A stretch of DNA of 56,906 bases from an uncultured Acidimicrobiales bacterium (GTDB lineage Bacteria; Actinomycetota; Acidimicrobiia; Acidimicrobiales; SZUA-35). Location of the stretch: contig CALJSB010000099.1 of assembly GCA_937976305.1 (NCBI GenBank), positions 1 through 56,906 of the forward strand, given 5' to 3'. The notes under the pieces were generated by a model. The model was not told the origin of the DNA. It ran no database searches and saw only the letters and a program-made list of their open reading frames with translations. Below are positions 1 through 7,623 of this stretch, in pieces. Made by a program: the position numbers and the translations under genes. How positions within the stretch are numbered: position 1 is the first letter of the stretch; each line of letters opens with the position of its first letter.

Positions 1-281
1 TCGGGATTGTCGTCTGTGGCATACGAACAGCGGGTGTCCTCGATGCCTTCGACAGTCCCCGCCAGCCGATCCGAGACCAAGCCAATCTCTTGGGCGGTAG
101 CGATCGCCTCAGTTCGACCTTCGCCTGTTGGCCACAGAACGACGAGGCCGATCACCGTCAGAACGCCACAGAAGATGACCGCACCGAGCACGACCTTGAG
201 CACGGGGTCGGCCAGCCACCGCTGCCAGCCACCGTCGAGACCATGCTCGTGCATGTGGCTGTGCCCGTGTGCGTCCGTCAT
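1..281 (-). CDS. YibE/F-like membrane protein, N-terminal part (cut by window edge)
   Basis: Translation of the minus strand from ATG at 281-279 gives about 93 residues before the window ends, so only the N-terminus is seen. It opens with a His-rich stretch (HGHSHMHEHG), then one hydrophobic segment at about residues 28-50, then a soluble part ending near IEDTRCSYATDD. This layout of a short His-rich cytoplasmic tail, one membrane span and an extracytoplasmic Cys-containing domain resembles the start of actinobacterial YibE/F proteins, whose later membrane spans would lie outside the window. It starts 25 bp after the stop of the upstream aldehyde dehydrogenase gene on the same strand, so the two may be co-transcribed. 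The family call rests on a short piece and is tentative; any role in metal or solute export is only inferred. Confidence 0.6.
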   Translation of the reverse strand, partial: MTDAHGHSHMHEHGLDGGWQRWLADPVLKVVLGAVIFCGVLTVIGLVVLWPTGEGRTEAIATAQEIGLVSDRLAGTVEGIEDTRCSYATDDNP

Positions 282-306
282 GTCTGGTCTCGTGCCGAGT
301 GTTCGT

Positions 307-1734
307 TCACCACTGCGTGGCGATGTATTGCGTTTCGCAGAACTCAAGGATGCCTTCGCTTGCACCCTCTCGTCCCAATCCTGATTGTTTCATGCCGCCA
401 AAGGGTGCGGCGGGGTCTGACATGGCGCCTCGATTGAGGCCAACCATGCCCGACTCGAGTCGCTCAGACACGGCAAGGCCTCGTCCGATGTCGGCGGTGT
501 AGACATACGCGGCGAGGCCCATCTCGGTGTTGTTGGCGATGCGGATCATGTCGTCGGTGTCGGTGAAGGGCACCACCGGAGCCACGGGTCCGAAAATCTC
601 TTCTTGGTTGATGGCTGCGGTCGGGGTGACGTCGGCAAGAACGGTCGGCGGGTAGAAAAAGCCGGGTCCGTCCATCGCCTCGCCACCCGTGACCAGCGTT
701 GCTCCCTCCGATACTGCAGCGTTGACCAGACCGTGAATCGACTCAACAGCTGCGGCGTTGATCATCGGACCGCAACCGACGCCCGCCTTGCCACCGGGGC
801 CGATCTCGACCGCGCTCATGACCTTGCCGAGGCGCTGGGTGAAGTCGTCGGCGACGCCGGCCTCGACCAAGAATCGGTTGGCGGCGGTGCAGGTTTCGGC
901 CGAGTGACGCATCTTGGCCACCATCGCACCTTCGACTGCGGCATCGAGGTCGGCATCGTTGAAGACGATGAAGGGAGCGTTGCCGCCCAGCTCCATGGCG
1001 ACCTTGAGCACTCGGTCGGCGCAGCGCCTCAGCAGCACTCGACCGACTTCTGTTGATCCGGTGAACGACACCATGCGGGTCGCCGTATGTTCGGTTGCCG
1101 CTTCGAACCATGGGCCTGCATTCTGAGTGGGCACCACGTTGACGACGCCTGGCGGCACGCCGGCTTCTTCAAGAAGCTCGGCCACGCGCAGAGCGGTGAG
1201 TGGCGTCTCTTTTGCCGGTTTGACGACGACGGCATTGCCAGCCGCCAGAGCGGGAGCAACCTTGCGGGTGATCATCGCGGCGGGGAAGTTCCAGGGGGTC
1301 ACCATCACCACGACACCGACGGGCGGGTGATGCACGATGATCTTGTTGGCGCCACCGGGTGCGTTGCCGATGGTGCCGCGCAGGCGAACGGCCTCTTCGC
1401 TGTTCCAGCGGAAGAACTCGGCTGCATATGCAATCTCGCCCTTGGCGTCGGCCATTGGCTTGCCGTGCTCTGCAGTGATCAGCTCACCCAACTCGTCCTG
1501 ATGCTCGAGCATGATCTGCCAGCAGTTGCGAAGGATCTCACCCCGCTCGCGTGGGGCTGTCTGAGCCCAGCCGATCTGTGCCTTGGCGGCAGCGTCGACG
1601 GCCGCGGTCGCGTCCTCGGGCGATCCGGAAGCAACGGTCGTGAGTTCCTCGCCGGTCGCGGGATCGAGCACCGAGATTCGCTCGTCTGTCGATCCGTTCC
1701 GCCACGATCCGCCGATGAGAAGTTGGTCCGGCAT
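307..1734 (-). CDS. gabD: NAD(P)-dependent succinate-semialdehyde dehydrogenase
   Basis: A 475-residue aldehyde dehydrogenase superfamily enzyme, full length for the family. It is expected to oxidise succinate semialdehyde to succinate with NAD(P) in the cytoplasm (GABA/4-hydroxybutyrate breakdown). Visible signatures are the oxyanion Asn in TPWNF (Asn149), the general base Glu248 in MELGGNAPF, which is a typical SSADH version of this motif, and the nucleophile Cys282 in AETCTAANR. The cofactor-binding FTGSTEVG lies at about 224-231. The ATG start is supported by a GGGGAG ribosome site 6 nt upstream. The downstream neighbour on the same strand is the YibE/F-like gene. No GABA aminotransferase or transporter is adjacent, so the physiological substrate is inferred from sequence motifs only. 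Confidence 0.88.
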   Translation of the reverse strand: MPDQLLIGGSWRNGSTDERISVLDPATGEELTTVASGSPEDATAAVDAAAKAQIGWAQTAPRERGEILRNCWQIMLEHQDELGELITAEHGKPMADAKGEIAYAAEFFRWNSEEAVRLRGTIGNAPGGANKIIVHHPPVGVVVMVTPWNFPAAMITRKVAPALAAGNAVVVKPAKETPLTALRVAELLEEAGVPPGVVNVVPTQNAGPWFEAATEHTATRMVSFTGSTEVGRVLLRRCADRVLKVAMELGGNAPFIVFNDADLDAAVEGAMVAKMRHSAETCTAANRFLVEAGVADDFTQRLGKVMSAVEIGPGGKAGVGCGPMINAAAVESIHGLVNAAVSEGATLVTGGEAMDGPGFFYPPTVLADVTPTAAINQEEIFGPVAPVVPFTDTDDMIRIANNTEMGLAAYVYTADIGRGLAVSERLESGMVGLNRGAMSDPAAPFGGMKQSGLGREGASEGILEFCETQYIATQW

Positions 1735-1829
1735 CGCTTGCTCCCCTGATTGACGTCACCCCGTGTGTAACACGAACGACTCGATGATTTGGGACAAGCC
1801 CTTGCGATTTGCTTGTAGGTTTCCGGCCG

Positions 1830-2504
1830 ATGGGTGAACCGGTCTCTCTTCCTCGTCGCCTTGTTGCCGAGGCGGTCGGCACGGCGTTTCTCATCGTGGC
1901 CGTTGTTGGCTCCGGCATCATGGCGAGTCGACTGTCGCCAAACGATGTCGGTCTCCAGCTGCTCGAGAACGCGGCCGCCACTGCCGGTGCCTTGATCGGC
2001 CTGATCTTGATGTTTGGCGGCGTGTCTGGAGCTCATTTCAACCCCGTTGTCACGCTCGTTGATCGGCTCTTTGGCGATCTGTCGACGAGCGATGCTGGTG
2101 CGTACGTTCTGGCCCAGATCGGCGGTGGATGTGTGGGGACAGTCATCGCCAACCTGATGTTTGAGCTTCCGGCGATCGAGCTCTCGACCAAGGATCGGTC
2201 GTCTCCAGCGCTGTGGCTGTCGGAGTTTGTGGCCACCATCGGTCTGTTGCTCGTGATTCACGGGTGCGTGCGGACCGGGCGAGCCAACAGCGTTGCCTAT
2301 GCGGTTGGTGTGTGGATCGGCGGCGCCTACTTCTTCACGTCATCAACGAGCTTCGCCAACCCTGCGGTGACGATTGCTCGAACCCTGTCCGACAGTTTCG
2401 CTGGGATTGCGCCGTCGTCGGCACCGATGTTCATCGTGATGCAGCTCGTCGGTGGGGCTGCGGCGTTTGGCTTGATCGCGTTCATCTACCCACAACGGAG
2501 CTGA
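1830..2504 (+). CDS. MIP/aquaporin-family channel
   Basis: A 224-residue polytopic membrane protein with about six hydrophobic segments and the two half-helix motifs of the MIP family: an NPV box in HFNPVVT near residue 70 and an NPA box in FANPAVTIAR near residue 180. This predicts a water or small-neutral-solute channel in the inner membrane. The sequence resembles the short aquaporins often found next to arsenic genes in bacteria, but no ars gene is present here, so substrate is open. I start at ATG 1830; a TTG seven codons upstream is possible. A TAGGTT hexamer ends 8 nt before this ATG, in line with leaderless starts elsewhere in the window. It is divergent from the dehydrogenase gene at 307-1734. 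Confidence 0.85.
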   Translation: MGEPVSLPRRLVAEAVGTAFLIVAVVGSGIMASRLSPNDVGLQLLENAAATAGALIGLILMFGGVSGAHFNPVVTLVDRLFGDLSTSDAGAYVLAQIGGGCVGTVIANLMFELPAIELSTKDRSSPALWLSEFVATIGLLLVIHGCVRTGRANSVAYAVGVWIGGAYFFTSSTSFANPAVTIARTLSDSFAGIAPSSAPMFIVMQLVGGAAAFGLIAFIYPQRS

Positions 2505-2541
2505 GTTTGCGTCCGTTCGTCGCCGCCCACAGACTCAGGAC

Positions 2542-3246
2542 GTGACGGAAACTGCCTCGGAAAAGGTCGACTTCGAAACGCTTGTGGCCCAGCGCCGCAG
2601 CACCAGGGGGTACAAGCCAGATCCGGTGTCTCGCGAGCTCATGGAGGAGATCATCGAGATCGCCAAGCGAGCCCCGTCCTCCATGAACACACAGCCGTGG
2701 CACTTTCACGCCGTCACCGGGGCGCCGCTCGAGCTGATCCGCGAGGGCAACACCGAGCGGATGATGGCCGGAGCCAAGGTCGATCGTGAGATCAAGATGT
2801 CCGATCACGGCTACCAGGGCGTCCACCGCGACCGTCAGGTCGAGATCGCTGTCCAGCTGTTCGAGGCGATGGGTATCGAGCGTCACGACAAAGAACGCCG
2901 TCAAGACTGGGTCATGCGGGGATTCCGTCAGTTCGATGCCCCCGTATCGGTCGTGGTCACGATGGACAAAGAGCTGGCCGACGACACCGTCGCTCATTTC
3001 GATGTTGGAGCGGCAACCTACGGACTCGTGCTCGCAGCAACATCGAAGGGCCTCGGGTGCGTCATCAACGGCCAGGGGATCATGCAATCCGCCGTCGTCC
3101 GTGAGCACGCCAACATCCCGGAAGACCAAGTGATCATGACGTGTGTCGCCATGGGTTGGCCCGACCCGGACTTTGTCGCCAACCACGTGGTGTCCCGCCG
3201 CTCGCCCAACGAAGACGTCGTCGACTTCGTCGGCTTCGACGACTAA
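2542..3246 (+). CDS. Nitroreductase-family FMN oxidoreductase
   Basis: A 234-residue nitroreductase-fold protein starting at GTG 2542. The FMN-phosphate-binding N-terminal motif RRSTRGY and the substrate/FMN contact segment PSSMNTQPWHF (about residues 45-56) are clear, and the C-terminal half carries the GLGCVINGQG loop. Such enzymes are cytoplasmic, usually homodimeric, and reduce nitro, quinone or related electrophiles with NAD(P)H; the natural substrate cannot be read from sequence. This is one of four nitroreductase-fold genes in the window and is not especially close to the others. The stop codon lies only about 10 bp before the palindrome-rich cassette at 3257-4591. A CAGACT hexamer 6 nt before the GTG may be the -10 box of a leaderless transcript. 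Confidence 0.88.
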   Translation: MTETASEKVDFETLVAQRRSTRGYKPDPVSRELMEEIIEIAKRAPSSMNTQPWHFHAVTGAPLELIREGNTERMMAGAKVDREIKMSDHGYQGVHRDRQVEIAVQLFEAMGIERHDKERRQDWVMRGFRQFDAPVSVVVTMDKELADDTVAHFDVGAATYGLVLAATSKGLGCVINGQGIMQSAVVREHANIPEDQVIMTCVAMGWPDPDFVANHVVSRRSPNEDVVDFVGFDD

Positions 3247-3256
3247 CGGAGCCCCG

Positions 3257-3438
3257 CCCCGAACTGGCACCCCGAACTGGCACCCTGAAACCAAACCCCA
3301 CCGCATCCGCCCACACCGAATTGGCACCGTCTTGTCCGCACGGCGAACAGTTTTGGTGCCAGTTCGAGCCCTGGCCGAACAACAACTTGGAATTGGCACC
3401 GTTTTGTCCGCACGGCGCGCAGTTCTGGTGCCAGATCG
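3257..3438. repeat. Left palindrome array of the nuclease cassette
   Basis: A direct repeat CCCCGAACTGGCA occurs twice at 3257-3282, giving two half-sites of the form GAACTGGCACC. Two full palindromic units follow at 3317-3366 and 3390-3438, separated by 23 bp. Each unit begins GAATTGGCACC, ends GGTGCCAG(T/A)TCG, and has a conserved centre CCGCACGGCG that can form an inner stem, so the whole unit can fold as one interrupted hairpin of about 49 bp. The matching array is at 4443-4591, on the other side of the nuclease-like gene. Confidence 0.85.
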
Positions 3439-3463
3439 CACGCGCCGGGTCAGGTTGGGCTGG

Positions 3464-4399
3464 TCAGGCAGCTCGGAGTTGCGATCGTCGGATCGCCAGC
3501 GTTTGGGCCAGCAGCGGGACGAATTCCGCTGGACGGCGAGTCTGATCCCATGTGAGGTACAACACTTCCCACCCGGCTCCAGCCAACTCGAGATCGCGAC
3601 GATGGTCAGACGACTCTTTCGACGGTCCGAAGTGATAGGTGCGGGAATGACACTCGAGCCCAAGCGCAAGGTCGGGCCACGCAAGATCAAGTCGGTAACG
3701 ACGGCCGGAGGCGACCGTCACGTCGTGCTGGATCGTCGGTCTCGGAATGTCTGTGTCATGCAGGATCGCCAAGACAAGGCGTTCAAACCAGCTGTCAGGC
3801 AGAGCGCCGGTGCGACGTTCGTCGTCGAGAATTCGGAGGAGGGTGCCTGTTCCGCTGGGTCCTGGTCGGTGGAGACGTTCGACTGTCTCGCGAATCCACC
3901 GCATGCTGACGCCGTTGCGAAGAGCACTGTCGAGCGCCCGTTCTACAGCCGTAGGCGTAACGATGGCTCCGAGTTGCGCCAACGTCACCGCCGTCGAGGC
4001 AGTGGGAATGGCATCGATCACCACATGGTCAAGATCGGGCTCGGGGTGAGTCCATCGATGGGAGACCACGTTGGGTAGTGATGCGCGCCGGCCACGAGCG
4101 ATGGTGATCTCGACCGTGTCCTCGTCGAAGCCTTCCAACCCGTGAAGCCGAGCTGCCGCCCGGTGCGAGGCGACTCCACCCGTATTCAACGTGGCAGCCA
4201 TCACCCTCGCCCGCCACGTGAGCGGTGCGCCAGCAAAGCGCAGCACCCGAGGAACGGCGCGTTCGACGACACCGTTGGTCCGAGCCCGGTCAAGTTGTCG
4301 TCGACTCAGTCCGTTGTCGGCAGCCTGTGCTGTGGTGAAGCATCCGTGCTGAGAGGCTGCAAGCTCTGCTACGGCGCTCCAAGCGTCGTTGTTGAGCAT
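3464..4399 (-). CDS. AbiEi-type winged-helix / DUF559 (Vsr-like PD-(D/E)XK) protein
   Basis: A 311-residue protein in two parts. Residues 10-57 look like the AbiEi antitoxin N-terminal winged helix (HGCFTTAQAADNGLSRRQL, then VVERAVPRVLRF). Residues 200-300 look like a DUF559/Vsr-type endonuclease fold: Glu206 in a helix, Asp238 in YRLDLAWPD, Glu249 in LGLECHS, then a conserved RRDLELAGAGWEVLYLTW strand-helix region. The usual catalytic Lys after the acidic strand is replaced by His251, so activity is uncertain. I start at ATG 4399 because CAAGAT lies exactly 6 nt upstream, outside the repeats; an upstream in-frame extension would run into the palindromes. No AbiEii toxin is next to it. The gene stands alone between two palindrome arrays. 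Families of this kind are often multicopy orphans in actinobacteria; function is unknown. Confidence 0.8.
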   Translation of the reverse strand: MLNNDAWSAVAELAASQHGCFTTAQAADNGLSRRQLDRARTNGVVERAVPRVLRFAGAPLTWRARVMAATLNTGGVASHRAAARLHGLEGFDEDTVEITIARGRRASLPNVVSHRWTHPEPDLDHVVIDAIPTASTAVTLAQLGAIVTPTAVERALDSALRNGVSMRWIRETVERLHRPGPSGTGTLLRILDDERRTGALPDSWFERLVLAILHDTDIPRPTIQHDVTVASGRRYRLDLAWPDLALGLECHSRTYHFGPSKESSDHRRDLELAGAGWEVLYLTWDQTRRPAEFVPLLAQTLAIRRSQLRAA

Positions 4400-4405
4400 C
4401 CAGCC

Positions 4406-4411
4406 ATCTTG
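4406..4411 (-). promoter_or_regulatory. Candidate -10 box for the AbiEi-DUF559 gene
   Basis: Read on the minus strand, CAAGAT is followed by exactly six bases and then the ATG at 4399. This matches the hexamer-N6-start arrangement seen at many genes in the window and implies a leaderless transcript starting between the gene and the palindrome array. Confidence 0.45.
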
Positions 4412-4442
4412 CCGAAGGCATGTGACAGTCTCATCCCAAACC

Positions 4443-4591
4443 CGAATTGGCACGGTTTTGAGCGCACGGCGAGCAGCTTCGGTGCCAGTTCGCGATTGGG
4501 TCGAGCGGCGGCTGGGAATTGGCACGCTTTTGCGCGCACGGTGGGCAGTTTCTGTGCCAATTCGCGTGTGGGCAGGTTTGGTGCCAATTCG
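4443..4591. repeat. Right palindrome array of the nuclease cassette
   Basis: Two full palindromic units lie at 4443-4492 and 4516-4564, again separated by 23 bp, followed by a right half-site (GGTTTGGTGCCAATTC) ending near 4591. Outer arms are GAATTGGCAC and GTGCCA(A/G)TTCG with a conserved GCGCACGG centre. The second unit has the best-matching arms. Spacer sequences differ from those of the left array, so only the units and their spacing are conserved. Confidence 0.85.
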
Positions 4592-4612
4592 GGTGGGGCG
4601 GGGGAGGAGGGG

Positions 4613-6310
4613 TTAGGAACCGGCCATGGCAGCCTGGCTGCAGAAACAGGACGCTTTGACGGGTACCTCCGAGCGGGCCATGGCCACATCGAGCTGCTGT
4701 TTGATCAGACCGGCGGCAACCGTGTCGCCTCGCTGCACGAGACACTCGTGCAGCCCGTGCAAGCTCCACAGGTTGTTTGGGTGCTGGCTAGCCCTGCTCA
4801 GCGTGTCGTCGAGCCCGAGATCGGCCCGGTAGACCGCTTCGGCTTCTTCGAGTTGGCCCTGTTCGAGGAGCAAGGCGCCGAGGGCGTGACGGGTTGGCTG
4901 CATCCAACCCCATGGCTCGTCGTAGAGCAGGTTGTCCTCGATCTCGACGGCCCGACGCAAGTGATCGAAGGCCACCTCGTGATTGCCTTTGCGGTATTCG
5001 AGTTCGCCTTCGAGCATGGCTTCGCCGACTTCGAGCAGGTCGACCACGGTGTTGTTGTGCACCCTGCGACGTTCCGACACGAGCCCCTTGGCGGTCAAGA
5101 ACTCGTCTCGCTCCCGCTCTGCTTCTTCGACATTGCCGAGGGCCGAGTGGGCAACACTCTTGGCGTATCGCTGCAGCGCCGTGGTTGCGCAATACAGCTC
5201 TTGGTCGTCTCGGAGCGGCTCGTCGATGATCTCCTGCCACTTGCCGAAGCGCACCCTGATGTGCTCCTTCATCCCGACGAACGCCTCGGCCGCATCAGCA
5301 AACGGCGGCGACTTGATGCGCAAGAACTCCTCGGGCATCGTCTCGATCAATTCATCTGCCGCGGCCATCGCGGCGGAGTACTGTCCGAGAAACATCGCCC
5401 CGTAGATCACGAAGTGGTAGTTGTGATTTCGGTACAGCGTGTAGACGTTGATGGGCCCCTCACGTTCGAGCCACCGACGATCAGCCTCCACGGCGATCTG
5501 GTTATAGAGAACGACGTCGTGGTAGTTGCCGCACAGCACATCGATGTGGGTTGGCATGTGGATCAGATGCCCACCATCTGGCACGAGGCGGCGCAGACGG
5601 TCGCCGTGGCGCAAGGCAAGCTCAGGCGTTGGCGACATCTCCATCAGGTGCACATAGAGATGGAGGACTCCGGGGTGGTCCCATGACAGAGGTAGATCAG
5701 CGAAGACCCGCTCGAGCGTCGTCTGGGCTTCGACGGTGCCGGCACCGTCGGCAACTCCACCGGTCTGGAGGTTCCACATCTGCCACGGCGTCTCGTTCAA
5801 GATGCCGTCGACGAAGGCGGCAGCGACCTCGAGATCGTCGGGGTGCTTCTCATAGACCGACCGCATCGCTGCGGTGTACTCGCCGTTCCACGGCATCATG
5901 TCGTCGATCGGCTCGGCCTGTGGGAAGCGGGCCATCAAGGCCTCGATGATGTCGACCTCCACCTCGGTGATGTCTGACGACGCAGCCGCCACTTCGGCGG
6001 CCTTGCGGCTCGAGTCGAAGCCGGTCTGCAGTGCTGCGGCTTTGCTGCGGCGATCCATCAGATTCCATGGCGAGTTGTAGTTGGGGCCGGACGCAATCGC
6101 GACGCCCCAGTGCGCCATAGCGCATGTCGGGTCGGCATCGATGGCCTTCTGGAAGCAATCAACCGCCTCGAAGTGGTTGAAGGCGTACAGCCAGTTGAGC
6201 CCGCGATCGAACCACACCTGCGCTTCGGCTCCCGCGTCGCCCCCGGCGGTAGTGACGACACGGGAAAACGCCCCGAGGTCGTAGTAGGCAGCGTCGTCGG
6301 TGGAATCCAT
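4613..6310 (-). CDS. Tetratricopeptide-repeat protein
   Basis: A 565-residue soluble protein without signal peptide. An N-terminal TPR-like pair lies near residues 28-72 (FDRGLNWLYAFNHFEAVDCF, then AMAHWGVAIA), and further helical repeats occur near 300-400 and 455-525 (HALGALLLEQGQLEEAEAVY). The middle carries a conserved LIHMPTHIDV segment with several His, Asp and Tyr residues, as in a widespread family of uncharacterised bacterial TPR proteins. The protein ends CFCSQAAMAGS, with two Cys. Function is not known; a scaffold role or a metal-binding role for the His-rich middle are both possible. The start at ATG 6310 is supported by CAGTAT placed 6 nt upstream. The gene is divergent from the aminotransferase at 6383. 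Confidence 0.85.
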   Translation of the reverse strand: MDSTDDAAYYDLGAFSRVVTTAGGDAGAEAQVWFDRGLNWLYAFNHFEAVDCFQKAIDADPTCAMAHWGVAIASGPNYNSPWNLMDRRSKAAALQTGFDSSRKAAEVAAASSDITEVEVDIIEALMARFPQAEPIDDMMPWNGEYTAAMRSVYEKHPDDLEVAAAFVDGILNETPWQMWNLQTGGVADGAGTVEAQTTLERVFADLPLSWDHPGVLHLYVHLMEMSPTPELALRHGDRLRRLVPDGGHLIHMPTHIDVLCGNYHDVVLYNQIAVEADRRWLEREGPINVYTLYRNHNYHFVIYGAMFLGQYSAAMAAADELIETMPEEFLRIKSPPFADAAEAFVGMKEHIRVRFGKWQEIIDEPLRDDQELYCATTALQRYAKSVAHSALGNVEEAERERDEFLTAKGLVSERRRVHNNTVVDLLEVGEAMLEGELEYRKGNHEVAFDHLRRAVEIEDNLLYDEPWGWMQPTRHALGALLLEQGQLEEAEAVYRADLGLDDTLSRASQHPNNLWSLHGLHECLVQRGDTVAAGLIKQQLDVAMARSEVPVKASCFCSQAAMAGS

Positions 6311-6316
6311 GTCCAG

Positions 6317-6322
6317 ATACTG
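6317..6322 (-). promoter_or_regulatory. Candidate -10 box for the TPR gene
   Basis: On the minus strand CAGTAT is followed by six bases (CTGGAC) and the ATG at 6310. It has the same geometry as other first genes here and no Shine-Dalgarno sequence, suggesting a leaderless mRNA. Confidence 0.4.
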
Positions 6323-6370
6323 CCAGACCAGCCGACGACGAAATGAAATGGATCAGCGGGGCCGGTGATC

Positions 6371-6376
6371 TACCGT
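6371..6376 (+). promoter_or_regulatory. Candidate -10 box for the aminotransferase gene
   Basis: TACCGT is followed by six bases (TGTCGG) and the ATG at 6383. It is a clear TANNNT-N6-ATG leaderless signature and decides the start against an upstream GTG at 6365. Confidence 0.55.
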
Positions 6377-6382
6377 TGTCGG

Positions 6383-7603
6383 ATGCCTCAGGAGATCCGC
6401 AAGTCCTCGAAGCTCAACGATGTGCTCTACGACATCCGTGGTCCGATCCTCGACGAAGCCAACCGGCTCGAGGGTGAAGGCCACCGGATCATGAAGCTCA
6501 ACATCGGCAACCCGGCGCCGTTCGGCTTCGAAGCACCCGAAGAGGTGCTGGTCGACATGATGCGCAACCTGCCGACCGCACAGGGTTACTCCGACTCCCA
6601 AGGCATCTATTCGGCCCGCAAGGCCGTCATGCAATACAACCAGCGGATGGGCATCAAGGGCGTCGAGATCGACGACGTGTTCATCGGCAACGGTGCATCT
6701 GAACTCATCGCGATGGCGCTCCAAGCACTGCTCGACGACGGCGACGAGGTGCTGATTCCGGCACCCGACTTCCCCCTTTGGACCGCAGCAACGACGCTGA
6801 CCGGCGGCGTGCCCGTGCACTACCGGTGCGACGAAGAAGCCGATTGGTTCCCCGACCTCGACGACATCCGCTCGAACATCACCGATCGCACCAAGGCGAT
6901 TGTCATCATCAATCCGAACAATCCGACGGGCGCGGTGTACTCGAAGGATCTTCTTCAGCAGGTCGTCGACATTGCTCGTGAGCACAATCTCGTGGTCATG
7001 GCGGATGAGATCTACGACAAGATCCTCTACGACGATGCGCAGCACACGTGCATTGCGTCGCTGGCCGACGACGTCGTGTTTGCCACGATCAATGGCCTTT
7101 CGAAGACCTATCGCGTGGCCGGCTTTCGTTCAGGCTGGATGACGATCAGTGGGGCCAAGCACACCGCGTCGAGCTACTTCGAGGGACTGCGCATGCTGGC
7201 CTCGATGCGGTTGTGCGCCAATGTTCCGGCCCAGCACGCCATCCAATCGTCGCTCGGCGGCTACCAGAGCATCTCGGAGTTCATCGTTCCCGGCGGTCGG
7301 CTGTACGAGCAGCGCAAGGTCGCACACGAGATGATCAATGCGATCGACGGACTGTCGTGCACCCTGCCGGGCGGCGCTCTCTATCTGTTTGCGAAGATCG
7401 ACACCGACAAGTTCAAGATCACGAGCGACGAGCAGTTCGTGCTCGACTTTCTACAGTCCGAGCAGATCCTCCTGGTGCAGGGCAGCGGTTTCAACTGGCC
7501 AGAGCCCGATCACTTTCGGGTGGTCTTCCTCCCGCACGTCGAAGACTTGCAGCATGCGCTCAGTCGTCTCGAAGTGTTCTTGGATTCCTACATCCAGAAC
7601 TGA
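6383..7603 (+). CDS. PLP-dependent aminotransferase (AlaA-like, class I/II)
   Basis: A 406-residue fold-type I aminotransferase. The PLP Schiff-base lysine is Lys241 in INGLSKTYRVAGFR. NPNNPTGAVY and ADEIYDKILY give the conserved Asn and Asp/Tyr that hold the cofactor, and the C-terminal HFRVVFLP holds the Arg expected to bind the substrate carboxylate. The sequence pattern (KLNIGNPAPFGF, GYSDSQGIYSARKA) matches glutamate-pyruvate aminotransferases of the AlaA group, which interconvert alanine/2-oxoglutarate and pyruvate/glutamate in the cytoplasm. Start at ATG 6383 is chosen for the TACCGT-N6 promoter. An SRPBCC gene follows 20 bp downstream and is probably co-transcribed. The substrate call is by similarity of motifs. 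Confidence 0.87.
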   Translation: MPQEIRKSSKLNDVLYDIRGPILDEANRLEGEGHRIMKLNIGNPAPFGFEAPEEVLVDMMRNLPTAQGYSDSQGIYSARKAVMQYNQRMGIKGVEIDDVFIGNGASELIAMALQALLDDGDEVLIPAPDFPLWTAATTLTGGVPVHYRCDEEADWFPDLDDIRSNITDRTKAIVIINPNNPTGAVYSKDLLQQVVDIAREHNLVVMADEIYDKILYDDAQHTCIASLADDVVFATINGLSKTYRVAGFRSGWMTISGAKHTASSYFEGLRMLASMRLCANVPAQHAIQSSLGGYQSISEFIVPGGRLYEQRKVAHEMINAIDGLSCTLPGGALYLFAKIDTDKFKITSDEQFVLDFLQSEQILLVQGSGFNWPEPDHFRVVFLPHVEDLQHALSRLEVFLDSYIQN

Positions 7604-7623
7604 AACCAGCCGAAACCAACACC

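Larger units (their letters stand above)
3257..4604. mobile_element. Candidate palindrome-bracketed cassette carrying an AbiEi-DUF559 gene
   Basis: The only gene inside is the winged-helix/PD-(D/E)XK gene at 3464-4399. Both flanks carry the same 50-bp palindromes as pairs with identical 23-bp spacers, and the outer edges end in opposed half-sites (GAACTGGCACC on the left, GGTGCCAATTC on the right). Just outside these, the left edge has CCCCGCCCC and the right edge has its complement within 4594-4604, extending the inverted symmetry. The unit fits tightly between the stop codons of two ordinary chromosomal genes. No target-site duplication is obvious and no known transposase is present, so calling it mobile is an inference. 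Confidence 0.35.

Noticed and set aside
2482..3690. Minus-strand reading frame of about 400 codons across the nitroreductase and palindromes
   Set aside because: It is antisense to a clear nitroreductase and is extended by the palindromes, which stay open in several frames.
3143..4078. Plus-strand frames through the palindromes (peptides such as IGTVLSARRAVLVP)
   Set aside because: The peptides are direct translation of the 50-bp repeat units, so they are not evidence of a gene.
3464..4399. Complete AbiE toxin-antitoxin system
   Set aside because: No AbiEii-type nucleotidyltransferase gene is adjacent, and the C-terminal half looks like an endonuclease fold instead.
3317..4564. CRISPR array
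   Set aside because: Only two units per side, each itself a long palindrome, and a gene lies between; spacers of 23 bp do not form a series. No cas genes.
4142..5686. Long plus-strand reading frame of about 514 codons opposite the nuclease and TPR genes
   Set aside because: Its product is low in recognisable motifs and it runs antisense through two genes with clear family signatures. It is a high-GC shadow frame.
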